A stretch of 64,000 nucleotides of DNA. It comes from Oreocharis arfaki (lineage: Eukaryota > Chordata > Aves > Passeriformes > Paramythiidae). Every line of letters begins with the position of its first letter. The stretch's first letter is position 1. Below are positions 37,212-49,988 of the stretch, piece by piece. The translations under genes and the position numbers were made by a program. Where the stretch lies: the NCBI GenBank assembly GCA_013398015.1, contig VZRR01011616.1, forward strand, positions 194,791-258,790, in the 5' to 3' direction. The notes below the pieces were generated by a model, which saw only the letters and a list, made by a program, of their open reading frames with translations, was not told the origin of the DNA and did not search any database.

Positions 37212-38480
37212 GTATGTAACATCATGTTTGATTTTTTGGGAATGTGTACATAGGGAAAACCTGCATTAGAAGAGTGTTATATGTGTGCAGGAAATGGGAG
37301 TGGAAGTTTCAAAATTATGCTTGTGGTAAGAGCAGAAGTTTTTAGGACTTAGATTTTGCGGTGTGTGCTATCTCAGAAATAGTTAAGGGTTACTCCTATA
37401 AACTGCACTGCTGTGAAACACACTTTTCTGAGAAGACACCTAAAACATTATATAAGAGGCCTACAAGGCTGCCTTTGTCCTGGCCATGAGGCATGAAAGC
37501 TTTACGGAAGGCCCAGGCTGAAAGTCTGAACAACAGAGAACTGAGCAATACATTTTGTCTTCTGCAGGGCTGAGTAGCTGGGTGAACACGGGACTTATGT
37601 AGCTGTGCAGATTAAACTCCTCCTGTTAAGCAAACACAGGTGTAAAACAGATACGCTTTTGTAGTCACAGATGAGCTTGCTGAATTGGAGCAAAGGAAAA
37701 ATGTGTGTTGTAACCTTTGTGAAGTTTCCAACACAAGATCTTAAATTTTAGTTGACAAATAGTCATATTTCATCAATAAACTACTTTTAGTACAAAGTAT
37801 AAAAAAACATGAAAAAAATTTAATGGAAGGAATGACTGCTCATTAATAAATATGAACCAAATTTTAATAATGATTTCGCATGGTTCTGAGATTGAAGTTT
37901 AATGGGCTCTGATTGTTACAACACTCGCTTAAAACAAAAAACCGCAACCTAACCGCACTCCCTCAAACAAACAAGCAAAAAACCAAACCAGCAAATACAA
38001 CAAAACAAAAAAACCCAAACAAGCCAACACCCTGCAAAAAACCCCAAAAAACCCAAAACACAGATAAATCTGCTGCTTGTAGTACTAATAGATTACTGTA
38101 ATGTCCTGAGAGTTAGCCTAGGAAGGTTTTTTTCTTACTCTCTGAATTTTTGTGATGAAATGTCTCATAGTAGTTACATGAAGTTAGAGTTTTGGATAAT
38201 TACATCTTTAGGAACAGAAGGTTTTCAAATATGCAGAATAGAAAATTTTCCAATATGCAGTCATATATAATATGTATATTTTGGAGTTCCGTTTTGCTCA
38301 TTAGTTTTGTTGTTAAAGCAAAATGCAAATTTTAATTCAGTTGTTCTTCAGTTGCTACTGATGCTGCTGTCTAAACTGGTCCTTGTAGTTGCCTTCCAAG
38401 CACCACTTGACAGTGTTCAGCCCTGCAGTGAGCAAGCTGTCAGCGTTGTGCAAAAAAAGTCATGTTTGTGTCCAGTGGGT
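37212..38480. other. Intron sequence just upstream of exon 2
   Basis: AT-rich, holding the A/C tract at 37931-38061 and no other recognisable element. The overlapping 90- and 138-codon frames that begin at 38307 and 38389 are read-through from the intron into exon 2 and should not be taken as the coding start. Confidence 0.6.
37931..38061. repeat. A/C-rich low-complexity tract 450 bp upstream of exon 2
   Basis: About 130 bases composed almost only of A and C on the sense strand (AAAC, CCAAA, AACCC units). The pre-mRNA would carry a CA-rich stretch of the kind bound by hnRNP L. This is a compositional observation, and any effect on splicing is speculative. Confidence 0.8.
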
Positions 38481-38509
38481 AAAGCATATCCTTCTTATTT
38501 GTCTTGCAG
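38481..38509 (+). promoter_or_regulatory. GNA14: 3' splice site of exon 2
   Basis: A pyrimidine-rich run (ccttcttatttgtcttgcag) ends in AG at 38508-38509. Cutting here leaves 'gc aca gga gag' as the start of the exon and keeps the P-loop in frame in phase 1, as in the Gq-class genes. Confidence 0.93.
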
Positions 38510-38694
38510 GCACAGGAGAGAGTGGCAAAAGCACATTTATCAAGCAGATGAGAATCATTCATGGATCAGGTTACTCTGATGAAGACAAAAGGGGCTTTAC
38601 AAAACTGGTGTACCAGAATATATTTACAGCAATGCAGGCCATGATCAAGGCCATGGATACCCTCAAAATCCCATACAAGTGTGAAAATAACAAG
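38510..38694 (+). CDS. GNA14: Exon 2 of a Gq-class G-protein alpha subunit, probably GNA14
   Basis: This exon encodes part of the alpha subunit that couples receptors to phospholipase C-beta at the inner face of the plasma membrane. It is 185 bases: two bases completing a glycine codon, then 61 codons, ending in phase 0. The length and both phases equal exon 2 of vertebrate GNAQ, GNA11 and GNA14. Visible are the G1/P-loop GTGESGKST, with the Lys and Ser that bind GTP phosphate and Mg, followed by linker 1 and the first helix of the helical domain (TKLVYQNIFTAMQAM). It differs from human and frog GNAQ, as I recall them, at three places: Lys for Arg (GNAQ position 92), Cys for Tyr (103) and Asn for His (105). 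GNAQ is nearly invariant across tetrapods here, and Cys at this place is typical of GNA14, so I favour GNA14. The DKRGF segment is GNAQ-like. No stop or frameshift; a functional exon. Confidence 0.93.
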
Positions 38695-38700
38695 GTGAGA
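38693..38700 (+). promoter_or_regulatory. GNA14: 5' splice site after exon 2
   Basis: AAG|GTGAGA is a strong donor directly after the last lysine codon of the exon. Translation would otherwise run on into intron-derived residues and a stop at 38803-38805. Confidence 0.93.
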
Positions 38701-39410
38701 TTTTTGTTTATTTCTGTAGCTGAAGTTTTTCCTCTTTTTATTTTGGGAAATATACTGAAGGTCTCAAAAAAAATGGCACATCGCAGAAGTGATACTAAAA
38801 GCTGAGAAGAAAAGGGCGTTTCCTGTCCTGCATTTAGTTCTCTGCCTTTCTTTCTACTTTGACAACACAAATGTGCTGCTTTTAAACAAGAGACCTCTCT
38901 CAAGATGCCTGAGGGGGATTGTCACAAAACAGAGGTTTGATGGCAGGCTGCCATTTGACTTCAGTAAACCCTTGTCTTTTTCTATGAGGCCATGTTCTGG
39001 TTAGAGCACAGTTAAACCATTCTTGTGATGTGTAGCAAAACTTTACTGCTTAAGGGTTGCTATTGCATTACAAGTGGAAAAAATCAAAATATTAGAAAAA
39101 TAGCTGGGGATACCCGTGTGTGACCACACTGTTAAATCAAAATTTTCTACACAAGACCTTATACAAAACAGTCAGATTCTTCTGAGACTGATGCTGTTAC
39201 TGCAGTTTAAAAGGACAAAATACATTTGAAATGTTTCTAAGGTTCCTCTCTGGCTAGCTTGACTTTTTTCCATTTTTTCTGCTATTCAGATTTTAATAGT
39301 ATGATAACTACAATAGTTAGTCTCATTCTCTGAATCGGAATTAAATGCTTAATATTTACTTAAAATACACGGTAAGCCACAGAACTACATGTCTGTATCT
39401 CCCAACATAA

Positions 39411-39488
39411 CAGAATCACAGAATGGGTCAGATTGGAAGGGACCACAGTGGATCATCTGGTCCAACCTCCCTGCTCAAGCAGGCACTG
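39411..39488 (-). mobile_element. Short CR1 3'-end fragment, minus orientation
   Basis: Begins on the plus strand with 'cagaatcacagaatgg' and continues with 'ttggaagggaccacag' and 'ctggtccaacctccctgctc', the reverse complement of the terminal 75-80 bases of a CR1 subfamily. It is severely 5'-truncated. It lies 0.7 kb after exon 2 and is antisense to it. Confidence 0.9.
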
Positions 39489-42193
39489 TTTGATAACAGT
39501 TCCTGAGAACTTGTTTGCATTTTTACTGTTGATCCATTATGAGCAACTTTGTCAAATGGAGAATTTAAGATCTATCACAAAGTGGATGGCTCACCTTTCT
39601 TTCCATCTTGTGAAAGGGTATTTAATGATTATCTAGTAGTCCTGGACAAAAGTAATACTTTCTTTGATAAATTACTCAAAAGTTCTTTTATTCTATTTTT
39701 TTATTAAGAGAAACTATCAAAGAGCAGCAACATTTACAATGAAAAAAAACTTCCATTAACTGAGAAAGAGAAAATTAAATGAACTTGGGTTAATATTAAA
39801 ATCTTTTGTGTCTAAACATATGGAGTTTAATTATTAGAATTGAACTGCTGTATGCATTTTAAGACAGCTAGCTTAGAGGTAGGAAAGATAAAGCTTATTA
39901 CCGGGTTAGGATGAGTTGCTTTTTCATTTGCATTTGCTGAAGTCATTGCAGATGGTCATCACTTTGTTGGTGATGTAATGTTGCAATAACTAGAGTCTTG
40001 CAGGAGCGTGACTTCATGCAGTAGGAAGTCAGGAGGTTCCCATACATCAGAATTAATATTGTTGACCTTCTTTAATGGTGGGTGGGGTTTTTTGTGCACA
40101 TGAAAAAGATTGAAAATTCTGTAATTGGTAAGACTCTTGACTGTTAAATTTCCTGGTCTAACTGCATGCTGGAGCTGTCTGTTTTTCCCTCATCCTCCAT
40201 GAATCAAAACCAAATGTCTAATTATTAGTGTTAAAACTGTATTTTCATTTGCGTTTCAGCATTTTGGCTCCATGTTTTTGCTGTGTGCAAAGCATGAAGC
40301 ATAAAGCATACTGGCCTGAAAAGTTAGTTGGTTCTAAAGCACATTTTTTCTTCAAAATTGGTACTGATTGTCAATTTGCCTTAATATCTGGAAATCGTAA
40401 TGGTAGATTAGGATTTCTTTTTTTTCCTTGTATTACACAACAGAGTATGTGTTCTGTAGTTATTTTTTAGATATGCTGACTTTTTGTAGTGTTTTTATAT
40501 GGCCGAGTGAGTCGGGTAGGTTTGGTGTAGCTATATACACATGGCCAGAACTGTTCACTTTCTCTACATAAAAATTACTTTGCTGAAAGTAGGAGTCTGT
40601 CTGTGCTCAGGTCCTTTACAAGCATTCCCTTCAGTTTATAATAGGGCTACTTGCAGAGTAAAATAAGTCACCAGCTACCAGGCTCTCAAGGCAATTCCTG
40701 TACCAATTCTGTCAGGAATACAGGAAAAACCAAACATGCTACAGCATTGTGCCTAAATAGACGTGATTGTGGTCTACTACACTTTGGCTTTGTATACAAG
40801 GTCACTTCACTTTAAAGCCCTGAACACCAGTCACAGATAAATCTGCTCCTTCTTTTTTTACAGGCTGTTGGAAACAATCTCATTAGTCTAGCAGTCTAGA
40901 AAACACAGGAAGGGCACTTCCTATTAATTTGAATCTCCTATCAGGAAGTCCTATCTCTGGAGAGAATATCTCAAAGTTTGAGTAACAGCATATTTTTAGC
41001 ACAGTAGTTGTTGTACACAGTAGTTTAGAAAATTGCAGGTTAAACTGATATTGATGTGGTTTGGCCTAAAGAAAAATTAACCTTTTTTTGGTTGAATGCT
41101 TCATGTTCTGCAATAGACTTTGGGGCTACAGTATAAATGGTTTTCTCTTACTGTACCAATTTTCATACATTTAAGTGTGACTTATTATAATTGGAGTGTT
41201 TTGAATCTCTGAATGCTGCTGGAATTTGAAGTGCCCTTACACCTAGCAGTCAGTTAAGTAGGCAGCTGTGTTCTTTCTGTGGTGTACAACATCACAACAC
41301 TTACGTTGGATTATTTTAGTATAATCAGCCTAGCAAGAGGCAAGTTCTGAGATTAGCAAGCTACTTCTTTTGGGATTGTGTTTGGCTTCATAGTCACCAG
41401 TGTAACTAAAGAGGGTGAGAGTGAAATTCATTGTCCTGTATTATAATAACCTAGACTGTTTTGAAAGATTCATTATCAGAGTGAAAGCCAATTGAGAAGT
41501 GTAACTGTTTAGAAGCTGGTATCTCAGAACTGATGGCAGAGCATTATGTCATGAAAGACATTTATTTTTATGTGTTTAAACTTCAGAATGTGAGCTCTTC
41601 TGAGGTTTAAGATAATGGGTGAGTGTGATCTCTTTTCTTAGGGATTTGCCTGTCATAGGAAATGGTTGCTTATAGATGGTTTTTGTTTCCTTTTGAGTAA
41701 ATTATACTATTATTCCATTACTTCTTTTTTAACTAGTAGTTGTGAAGTTTTTGTATGGCTTTTGAATTTTAGAATAACAAGTATTTAATGAAATAAGGGA
41801 AAGTGTTAGTTTTTATAGAAGTGTTCAGAAGCAATTCTGAAAATGGCCTGTCTTTTTCAAAATTTTCTTTGCACAAACTAACTCGTGTGCAACCACAGGT
41901 ATTCAAATGCACATTTTTTTAGAAAATAAAATACAGGTTTATGCTTTTTGCGGTTTGTCTTTTTAGACAAATGAATCTACTGCTATGCTAAACACCAAAT
42001 ACCACTGTTGTCCTGTGCTATTCCATTTTAATGTAACTTCCAAAAGACAAGTTGCCTCTCTGTTCCAGCAGACAGTATCAGGAAGGTGTCACTGCATGGT
42101 GATTAACAGGCCGGAAACCTTACTTGAATCTCATTCCCATAGTTTCCTGTGAGACTTCTTAAATATTCATAACAATAAAACTAATGTGAGTAA

Positions 42194-42219
42194 CTGTAGC
42201 CTGTAAGAACAGGCTACAG
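42194..42219. repeat. Perfect 10-bp stem with 6-base loop
   Basis: ctgtagcctg (42194-42203) and caggctacag (42210-42219) are exact reverse complements around taagaa. The flanking bases do not extend the pairing. There is no T-run after it, and a terminator role does not apply in this kind of genome. It is shorter than a microRNA precursor. Confidence 0.85.
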
Positions 42220-44979
42220 GAAAGTTTTTCAAGAAGCTGGAAACATAAAAGCAAGTTTTGTGGTAGACCTAGACATTTGCTGTTACGTTTCTAAGAGTGT
42301 TTTCTGATTAATTTTTGTCTGTATTTATGCCTGTTTCCTTTGGGAAATGTTTCACAGTCAAAATGAGCAGATATCGGAAATGCTTTCAAAGTTCAAAATC
42401 TTACTGGCATTATCTTCAGGTCCATAATTGCTTTGTTAGCTTGTTTTTTTCTGTCAGACAGATCCACTGGAGAAAGCTAATAAAATTACAGGCAGAAATG
42501 GGACAATAGGAGCAGGTATGGAATCAGATTGCATAAGTTTTTTTCTTGGGTAAACAGCTGGAGATGTTAAGTGTTTTAAATCTCTTGGTGAAATGTGATG
42601 TTAAACAAACATGGTTTGGAGGAAAGGGCCTCCCACAGACACCTCACCTGAAACAGAGCGTGAAGGACTGAATCTAGAGCAGTAGTGTGCAAACTGGGAG
42701 AGGTACTTTTTTTCAGTTTAGAGGGGGGGTTTATTAAAAAAAAGAGGCAAGAATGATGTTCTTGGGACAGTGAAATAAAACGCTTATTGCTTTGGAGCAG
42801 AGGTAATCAAATGGCTCTTCAAGCAGATGGAGAAACCTGTATTGTTCTTGGTTAGTATTTAACAATCTGTAATGCTTGGTTGGTGTTTAAGTTCTCAGAG
42901 GTGTTTCTCCAAGCACTAGAAACCAAAGTAAAATTACCCAATAAACAGCACATTTTGCAGAAGAGTTAAGTGTTTCTAATACCAGGAAGCTCCACAGGCA
43001 TTATTTTAGCAAGAAATAGATAGCTGCAGTCAGATAACATGCAAGAGTGTTTAGAAGATTTAAAATATAATGGTCCTTCAACCCCATGTATTCAGACAAG
43101 GGAACTGAAGATAGCTTGCCTTTTTTTTCCCCCAGGAGCTGTAATATGAGGGGAAGCCCATCTCCCTGATAGCTGTATTTCCTCCCATGGGGACATTCAT
43201 CAGTGGACTTTAGGATTCTTCCTGAGTGCTTCATAAAGAGTCCTTAATGAGGACTTTGACAATCTTAACTAGATGGCATCCTCTTCTCAGCTGTCTTTCT
43301 CATTTTTTTATCAGTCTCCTGCCAGTCATTTGCTCTTCTTATTCCCTGCCTTTCTCTCTGGCACCTCCTCAGTCTTACATACATTTGACCTCGACACGTC
43401 TTTATGTACTTACCTGTGGCCTACCGTTTTGTCCTACTTTCTGCTGTTTTCCTTCTTTATATTTGAATAAAATTGAAACAAAAAAACCAAAAGCCCTCCA
43501 TATATGTAGTAGTTTACATTCTGTTCTCCTCGTCACTCATTTGCTTGCTCTGTGTTTACTGCAGAGGTCTCTTGCATTTATTTGTGTTGCTCTAATGGAT
43601 TAGTGCATTACGTGTTTTGTCTTGTTATGTTCTGCTTAAGTGTTTCATGTTTCATTCCAACAGAAGCCCAAGTTCTAGCTTTTTTTTTCCAAATGTGTGG
43701 GGAAAATGATGGTATATGATAAGTAAGCTGGAGAAGCAAGTTGTAGAATATCTATATTTAAAATAAACATACAGGTAAATGAACACTCTTCCTTTCTCCA
43801 GTAAAACAGCAGTTAATTTTACTGATATGAAATGATGAAATTGTCAGCTTGCAATTCAACGTAAATTTGAAAACTAAATTTTAGCTACTCTTTTTTGAAG
43901 AGCAAAAATATTTCTTCCTTCCTTTTTTAACGTTTCATTTTACATGAAGCTCTTTGTTTTTTTTAAATACAACATTTTAAGTGATTAACTGCCTTTCGCT
44001 AATGAGATGTAGCAAGTTGTACAAAAACAGTCACATGAGGCCTGATGGCCATGTTTTATCTTTACAGTTCCATTGTTTTACAGTTCCTGCTAGGGTGGAG
44101 AACAAATGGGTGGTAATAATGCTGACAGATTCTTGTAGATTTTGTGATCGCTCACACACCGGATAAAGGGCCATAAATGTAGGAAAGCATGCTTCTAGCA
44201 TTTTTTATTCCTTCCTTTCTGACTATGTTATTTTAGATATGTTTGTTATTTAATTATTTTGCTGGCAGAGGGAGATATTATGTGTCTGAAAGGAAATGTT
44301 CGTATGACTGTGTTCTCTCACTATGAAGATGTGAAATGCACTCAGGGCAACTCTTGTAGGTAGTAGGAGTTTGGCATATATTTTAATGTAGAGAGATTTG
44401 TGTACTCTTGGAATGGTTCTGACTTACTTCATGAATAACAGCCATTATATAAGTATAGGTATTTATACAATACAGTTTTATAGACATAATGGATAAACTT
44501 AATAAATATGTAAGTATTTTCAAGAAGGAAATATTTTATAGTTTCCTAGTTAGTTAGTTCATTTCTACAGGAGATAGGCTAAAGTTGTCTAATACTTACT
44601 TCTAAACTAATTTCAGATTGAAGTGTTTTTGTCATATTTTCCTCTGAAAATTTACGAGAATATTTCCTTCTCGCAGTAAACTTTTTTCAGGAATTCAGAT
44701 CCTGTTGTGTTCTGGCTATACTATGTAGAATGACTAAAAGTTACTTGTTTCTTCATAGTAATTTCTAGTAACACACAGGATGCTTGAAATAAGATTTACT
44801 GTAATCAATTAATAGTTCTTCAGGTTAAATGGACAATATTTTTCTCCAGATTTTTTTTGGTCCCTTGTCCAGTGTACTTTTCCTGTATGGTAAAAATTAC
44901 AATGTCTGAGATGCAAGCAGGTTTGTCTTACAATAAAATTCAGCTTTGGCTTGACAAAAGAGTTGTTAAAAAAATCTGT

Positions 44980-45040
44980 GAAAAAAACCAAAACACAACC
45001 CGCCCTGCCCTCCTTCCTCCCCTCGACCTCCTTTTTTTGT
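44980..45040. repeat. A/C-rich tract running into a C/T-rich tract
   Basis: Starts with A-runs and AAAC units, then becomes a pyrimidine tract (ccctccttcctcccctcg type) ending in a T-run. Low complexity with strong strand asymmetry. Confidence 0.7.
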
Positions 45041-48000
45041 TTCTGAAGTATAATTTGGTTTGTATTGTGGGATGTGTCACCCACTAGAGGTATTCACATC
45101 ATTCCTTTGGTGTCTACTTTTTCTGAAAGATCATTTTGCTCTTCTTTCCCCCATGGTAAAGTAGGCCTAAAGTGTGCACATGAAGAGGTGATTACATAGT
45201 CACACTTCATCAGTCCAGTCACATGCCTACCTGTTCTCAGGCTATGGGCCCATGTAGCTCCACTCTTAGACTTTGTATTCACTTAGGGTGATTGCATAAA
45301 AGTGAGTAATGAGGCAAGAATATCCAGGGTTTTGCTTCTGTAAGGGTAGGTTGGCAGAGGAAAATTGAAGCATGACATGAGTGATGTTACATTTTAATTT
45401 TCTCCCAACAGTTATATAACAGACAAACAGTCAGAAGGCTATGGTTGTGTGCTTCATCTTTGTCAAGAAGTGTAGAGATCTTGACTGTAGATTGTTTAAT
45501 GTTTAGATTGCTATGGTGGGCCTAAGTTACTGGGTAGGTAAGAAAATAATTTACTATGAGCAAGTCGCTTCTGTGAACAGTTTCAAACATGACAAAGAAA
45601 GCTGAATATTGTGTTGCAGGGATAGTAACTAGCAAGAGTTGCTTCCTAACACTTCTCTTACTCTGTGTCTCTTCTTTTCATAAGTCTTGTCATTCATACA
45701 AGTTTCTGAGCACTTCGCTGGGACAAATGATACTGTGGAAAAGCTATTACAATTACAGTAGTGGTTAAGGTTGTTTCTGATGATGACTTTCTGTTTTTCT
45801 TAATGTGACCTACTGGCCAGAGTTAAAATTTGGCTTACTGTTTAGCTGTTAATCTTATAAGCGAATTTGTAGATACAGTGTACTAATAGGCTTTACCCTC
45901 AGTCATGACAGACCCATGGAATCAGGTAAAACTGATTTCTGACACAGAATATTTTTGAGATACTTTTAACATATGTTTTTGTTATTCCTTTGACCCTATG
46001 CATGTTTTAAAGCTGCTTTTATTCAAAGTCTGGATTGAAAAAGGACTTCTTTAAAGCTGAAATAAAACCCAAGAACTTAATGAATTTTCTTTAGGTTTTT
46101 TCACTTTTTCTTTCTTTTATTTTCTCTGTCACTCTTAACTTTTAAATACTGCCTTGACATTTGAAAAGTTGAAAGAGTAATGATGAAGGATTGAAAATAA
46201 AGCCGTTCAAAACAGTGCTAAAACATACCAGATATTGTAAATTCTGCTGTAGCCAGTAGTCTGCAAATAAAAGAAGGGCGCCGGATAAAATGAAATGTGA
46301 TGGTATTTTTCAAAAATAGTTTATGGATATTTTAATTTAGCTGTGCAATAGGAATTTAGGGAAGAAACTAGCCTCAGTACTTAGTCTTTTGAAAAAGATG
46401 GAGTTTTTCCAACCACTTGCCACTTTGTAAGCAGCTTTTAAAAACTCTTTTGCAGTAAAACAAGTTAAGTGGCACTTTGATAATGAGCCATGGCAGAGCT
46501 GTTGGTATTGAACTGAGACATCGCTGAAAGACATGAAAATATTTGACTAGTACGTGTATCTAATCTTTCTCATAAGGGAAAGTGTTAACGTATGAAAAAA
46601 TTGAGGAATGCGTGAATGGATCCATCTTCTCGGAGGCTGAAGAGGAGCCTGCACGCTGAGATAAATGACGCATTTCTGAAGGAGAGAACATAGACCTTGC
46701 AGGTGGTATTTAAAATATGGTCAGGAAGGTTCTAAGGACCCTTATGTGATTTAGAGGGGATATGTCTATTTTTGCAGGCTTATTAATTTTTAGAGGCTCT
46801 TTTAGAATTTATGTAATGATATTGTGTTGTGTATAGTTCATTTACTGCTTGAAAATCCCCTTCTATGAAAAATATCTAAGCACTGGTCAGTTTTCCAAGC
46901 TAAGTCTTGGTATTTTTTTAGTTTCACCTGTGGGATATTCTAGTGCTTCCTATAGGGAAAAGAAATTGTGTGACCTTATTAGACTCATCGTGAAAGGCGC
47001 TGTTTTAAGGAAAAAGTTCTTTTTCTGGGGCAACTTTTATAAACAAAACCATCCTAATCAGAAAGGGGCAAGCCAGTAAAGCCTTGTAACTCATGTCCTT
47101 CTTGTGTGATAAACAATGACTTGCACTGGCTGCCATTGCTATAGTGGTGTACTCATTCACTGCATTGCAAAATGTTTTAAATAGCAGCACCCTGCTTTAA
47201 AAAGCTACTTAAATTTTCCTCATCTCTTTTCTTTCAGAAAAGAAGTGTTTCTTTTCAAGAAGTAGTTTTTTGAGGATTAATGATTGGGAGGAGCTATAGC
47301 TCACTCACTGGCTTTGTCGTTTCCCGATTCCAGTGGGGTGTGTATGTTCTTACTGGTATGTTTCTGCCTATCTGTCCCTTTTTGGACACTCGTCAGCTTT
47401 TGTGGTCTTCCTGCAGAGCTTCCTGTGCACTGCTGTCTGATGATACCATATGAATCAGCAATGTGGGTAGTGTTTTGCCTATCTGACAAATAAGGAAACT
47501 GCAACAGTAATGTTTTTAGTTTCTCTGCTTTGAAGTCAGTACTGTTCAAAATTACTTTCTTAAGGCACACTGGAACGGATTTCTGTGATCCAGTAGGTCT
47601 TTCCTGATTTATCATCTACTGGCAAGGATATGCAGTAGAAAACAACCTTTTATGAATGCATCCCAGGCAGGTGTTGTAAATGTCTGGATGTACTGAAACA
47701 GGCAGAATCATAAACATAAAATGCAATCAAATTCTGGCTTTTCTACATTTTAATGCAATTTTTCATTGTGTCCTTCATTACTGGTCTAAACTACACAAAA
47801 ATTAGATTTTATGATTTCTTTCCTCTTTGGAAAGGGACGAAAATTAGATTTCTCATATGAAGCTACTACAATGAGAGGAAATTTAAATAAATATGCCTTG
47901 GAGAGAGGGGGTTGGTAGAGACGTGAGTGAAGGGAGGAATATAGTTGATAAGTAGGCTGAGTTGTTAAGATGCTACTTGTAAAGCAAGGGTTAGTCCCTG

Positions 48001-49494
48001 AAGAGAGTTTGTTCACTAATGTTTTTCCAGTGTTTAGGTCTCATTAAGTCATTAATCTTTGAACATGACACAATTATTTCTCAACATGGTATCAAATAAA
48101 GTTTTTCCTTAGACAGCTGTTATTTTTTCTTTTCTATCTGGCAGTTAGATCTATCTCCTTGTGTTAAGGTTTGTGGGATTTTTTTTTTTTTTATCTTTCA
48201 CTTTGGGTATTTTTAGATTTTGTGCAATTGTCTTGGGCTGAAGAGTGTAAGTGAGGATACTAAATGAGAACTCTTACACTGCTGTGCTTTGCGCCTGGTT
48301 CCCGTACTCCTTTTGAACTTTCAGACTTCTTGGAATCCAGTGAGTTTCTCAGGACAGTCTTAGTTTTCTCTAGCAGCAAGGGTAATGGAAGTAATCATGT
48401 GAATCAGTATTTGACACAGCTTCATAGAGTTGGAAAAATGAGATGACTGTGGAACACAGACTTCCTGATACAGTTGCATATTCCAGCTCCTGCTTTGCAG
48501 ATACAGATTTATACCAGCTGCAGAGTTCCAGGGACTTTTACTACAGTTCTTGTTAAAAATAAGTATTTCCAAGTGACTGAGGAATCAAACAGAAAACAAT
48601 GCCGTAACTTTGGGTCTGCAGTTGGCAGCATTGCACAAAATACTTAACATCTCTTCTGCACAATACAAGAAAAGAAGAGACAATAACTATCTCATCCTTA
48701 AAATGAGCAGAAATGTAATGCATGCTTTTACTATGAAATAATTTTGTCTTAGAAATTGGAGTTAATAGATATTTTGAAAGGCTGAATAAAAATGTGCTTA
48801 GCCAGAGCCCTACTGCATGCAAAATTCAGACGTGTATTCATCCCCATCTCCTAATTATGCCTCACTACATCAGCAGATGAGTCTAATGAAAGAAACAACA
48901 ATAAATCTCCGCTGTTACAGTATGTTACGGGTGCCATCATGGTTACCATTTATAAATAAAATCAGTAAGTGAGCTAAGTATTCTTCTCTGCACTTCATAG
49001 AATTTTTTTTTTCCTCAGCACAACCAATTATAGAATAAGGGAAAGGCTCACGTTCCTTAAAATAATTCTTCTGTTCTGTGGGAATCTTGCCATTCTGAGT
49101 GTTAGTCTCTACTCTCGTCTTACAACATCTTGCTGTGTGTAGATCTGTACTCAAGAGAGACCAGTGGTTATGCCTGAAATATTAATAACTAGACCTTAAA
49201 ATGAAGAGCAGTGCTGGAAAAGTGTTCAGTGGTATTGTGGGGAGGCTCTTCAAAGGTAGAGCTTTTCCTCCCTCCTTTCCAGCATCATTAACTGTGATTC
49301 CATCCAATGCCCCAGACTCTGTGCCCTTTGCTCTACTTGCCGTAGCAGTCTTGTCCTGAGCAGTCCCAGGATGACCCCACATCCAGTTTGCAGCACAGAT
49401 TCATAGACGGAGAGCAGCAGTAGCATGCCCAGCATGTACTGCCTTGGATCACCATGAACTATATAGTCTGTTAGAGCTAAGTTCTCTCACGTAC

Positions 49495-49563
49495 CTGGTG
49501 AGCTGCAGTAGGCTGTAGGGATCCATTCTTCGGTCCCTGTCACTTTCACTGGCTCATATGGCC
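49495..49563 (-). other. Antisense exon-like segment B (unconfirmed)
   Basis: On the minus strand an acceptor-like ctttcag is followed by 69 bases with an open frame (phase 1 at both ends, core GPYEPVKVTGTEEWIP when read with its preceding base) and then CAG|GTACGTGAG, a near-ideal donor. It lies in a block (49180-50100) that is richer in G+C and CpG than its surroundings. I do not recognise the peptide with confidence; the run is faintly like the C-terminal part of a retroviral-type integrase. It could be a relic of a retroelement, an exon of an antisense transcript, or chance. Confidence 0.25.
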
Positions 49564-49988
49564 CTGAAAGTGTCGGGTTTACCACAAGCAGCATAGCGAA
49601 GCCTAAATATGGATCTTGGATAGTATCCCACAGCGTTTAAATTAATATTAATGTTAGTTAATTCAAAGATAGAAAACTTCAAGCAAACTAGTTTGAGTAT
49701 GGCAATTGCCTGTTTTTTCTTCCGCTTTTTGACCTGTGAGTGAAACAAAACTGTTTCCTCCCTTTATGACATCATTTTACCAAAGTATTAATCATTGCTA
49801 GTTTGGTGTTGCTTGAAAACCTGTATGACTGCGGAAGTTAATGCTGGAATCGTGTCCGTGCCTTGGGCAACTGCGCAGGCATACAGAACTACATGCTCTA
49901 CAGTCTTGAGAGCTGTTTCAGAAAATGGACTCCAAAATGGTTTTGGATACATGTTACCTATGGCCAACCTCAGGATCCCCACACTTAC

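Larger units (their letters stand above)
1..38509 (+). other. GNA14: Intron 1 of the Gq-class G-alpha gene (5' end outside window)
   Basis: Everything left of the exon 2 acceptor is read as one intron of at least 38.5 kb. Exon 2 begins in phase 1, with the last two bases of a glycine codon, so an upstream exon ending in the first G of that codon must exist. No sequence encoding the Leu-rich strand that precedes the P-loop was found in the window, which puts exon 1 further left. Long first introns are normal in GNAQ and GNA14 of vertebrates. The part nearest position 1 could be intergenic if exon 1 was missed. Confidence 0.65.
39489..49180. other. Non-coding intron sequence
   Basis: AT-rich. 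Holds the 42.2-kb stem-loop and the A/C to C/T tract at 44.98 kb, listed separately. Open frames of 60-125 codons (for example 43226-43603 in a C/T-rich stretch) are compositional. No repeat family recognised. Confidence 0.55.

Noticed and set aside
38307..38805. 90- and 138-codon frames covering exon 2 and both flanks
   Set aside because: Only 38510-38694 is coding. The upstream and downstream residues come from intron sequence, as the strong splice sites and family exon length show.
47301..47615. 104-codon minus-strand open frame
   Set aside because: Length within chance expectation, overlaps a plus-strand frame of similar quality, and no recognisable domain.
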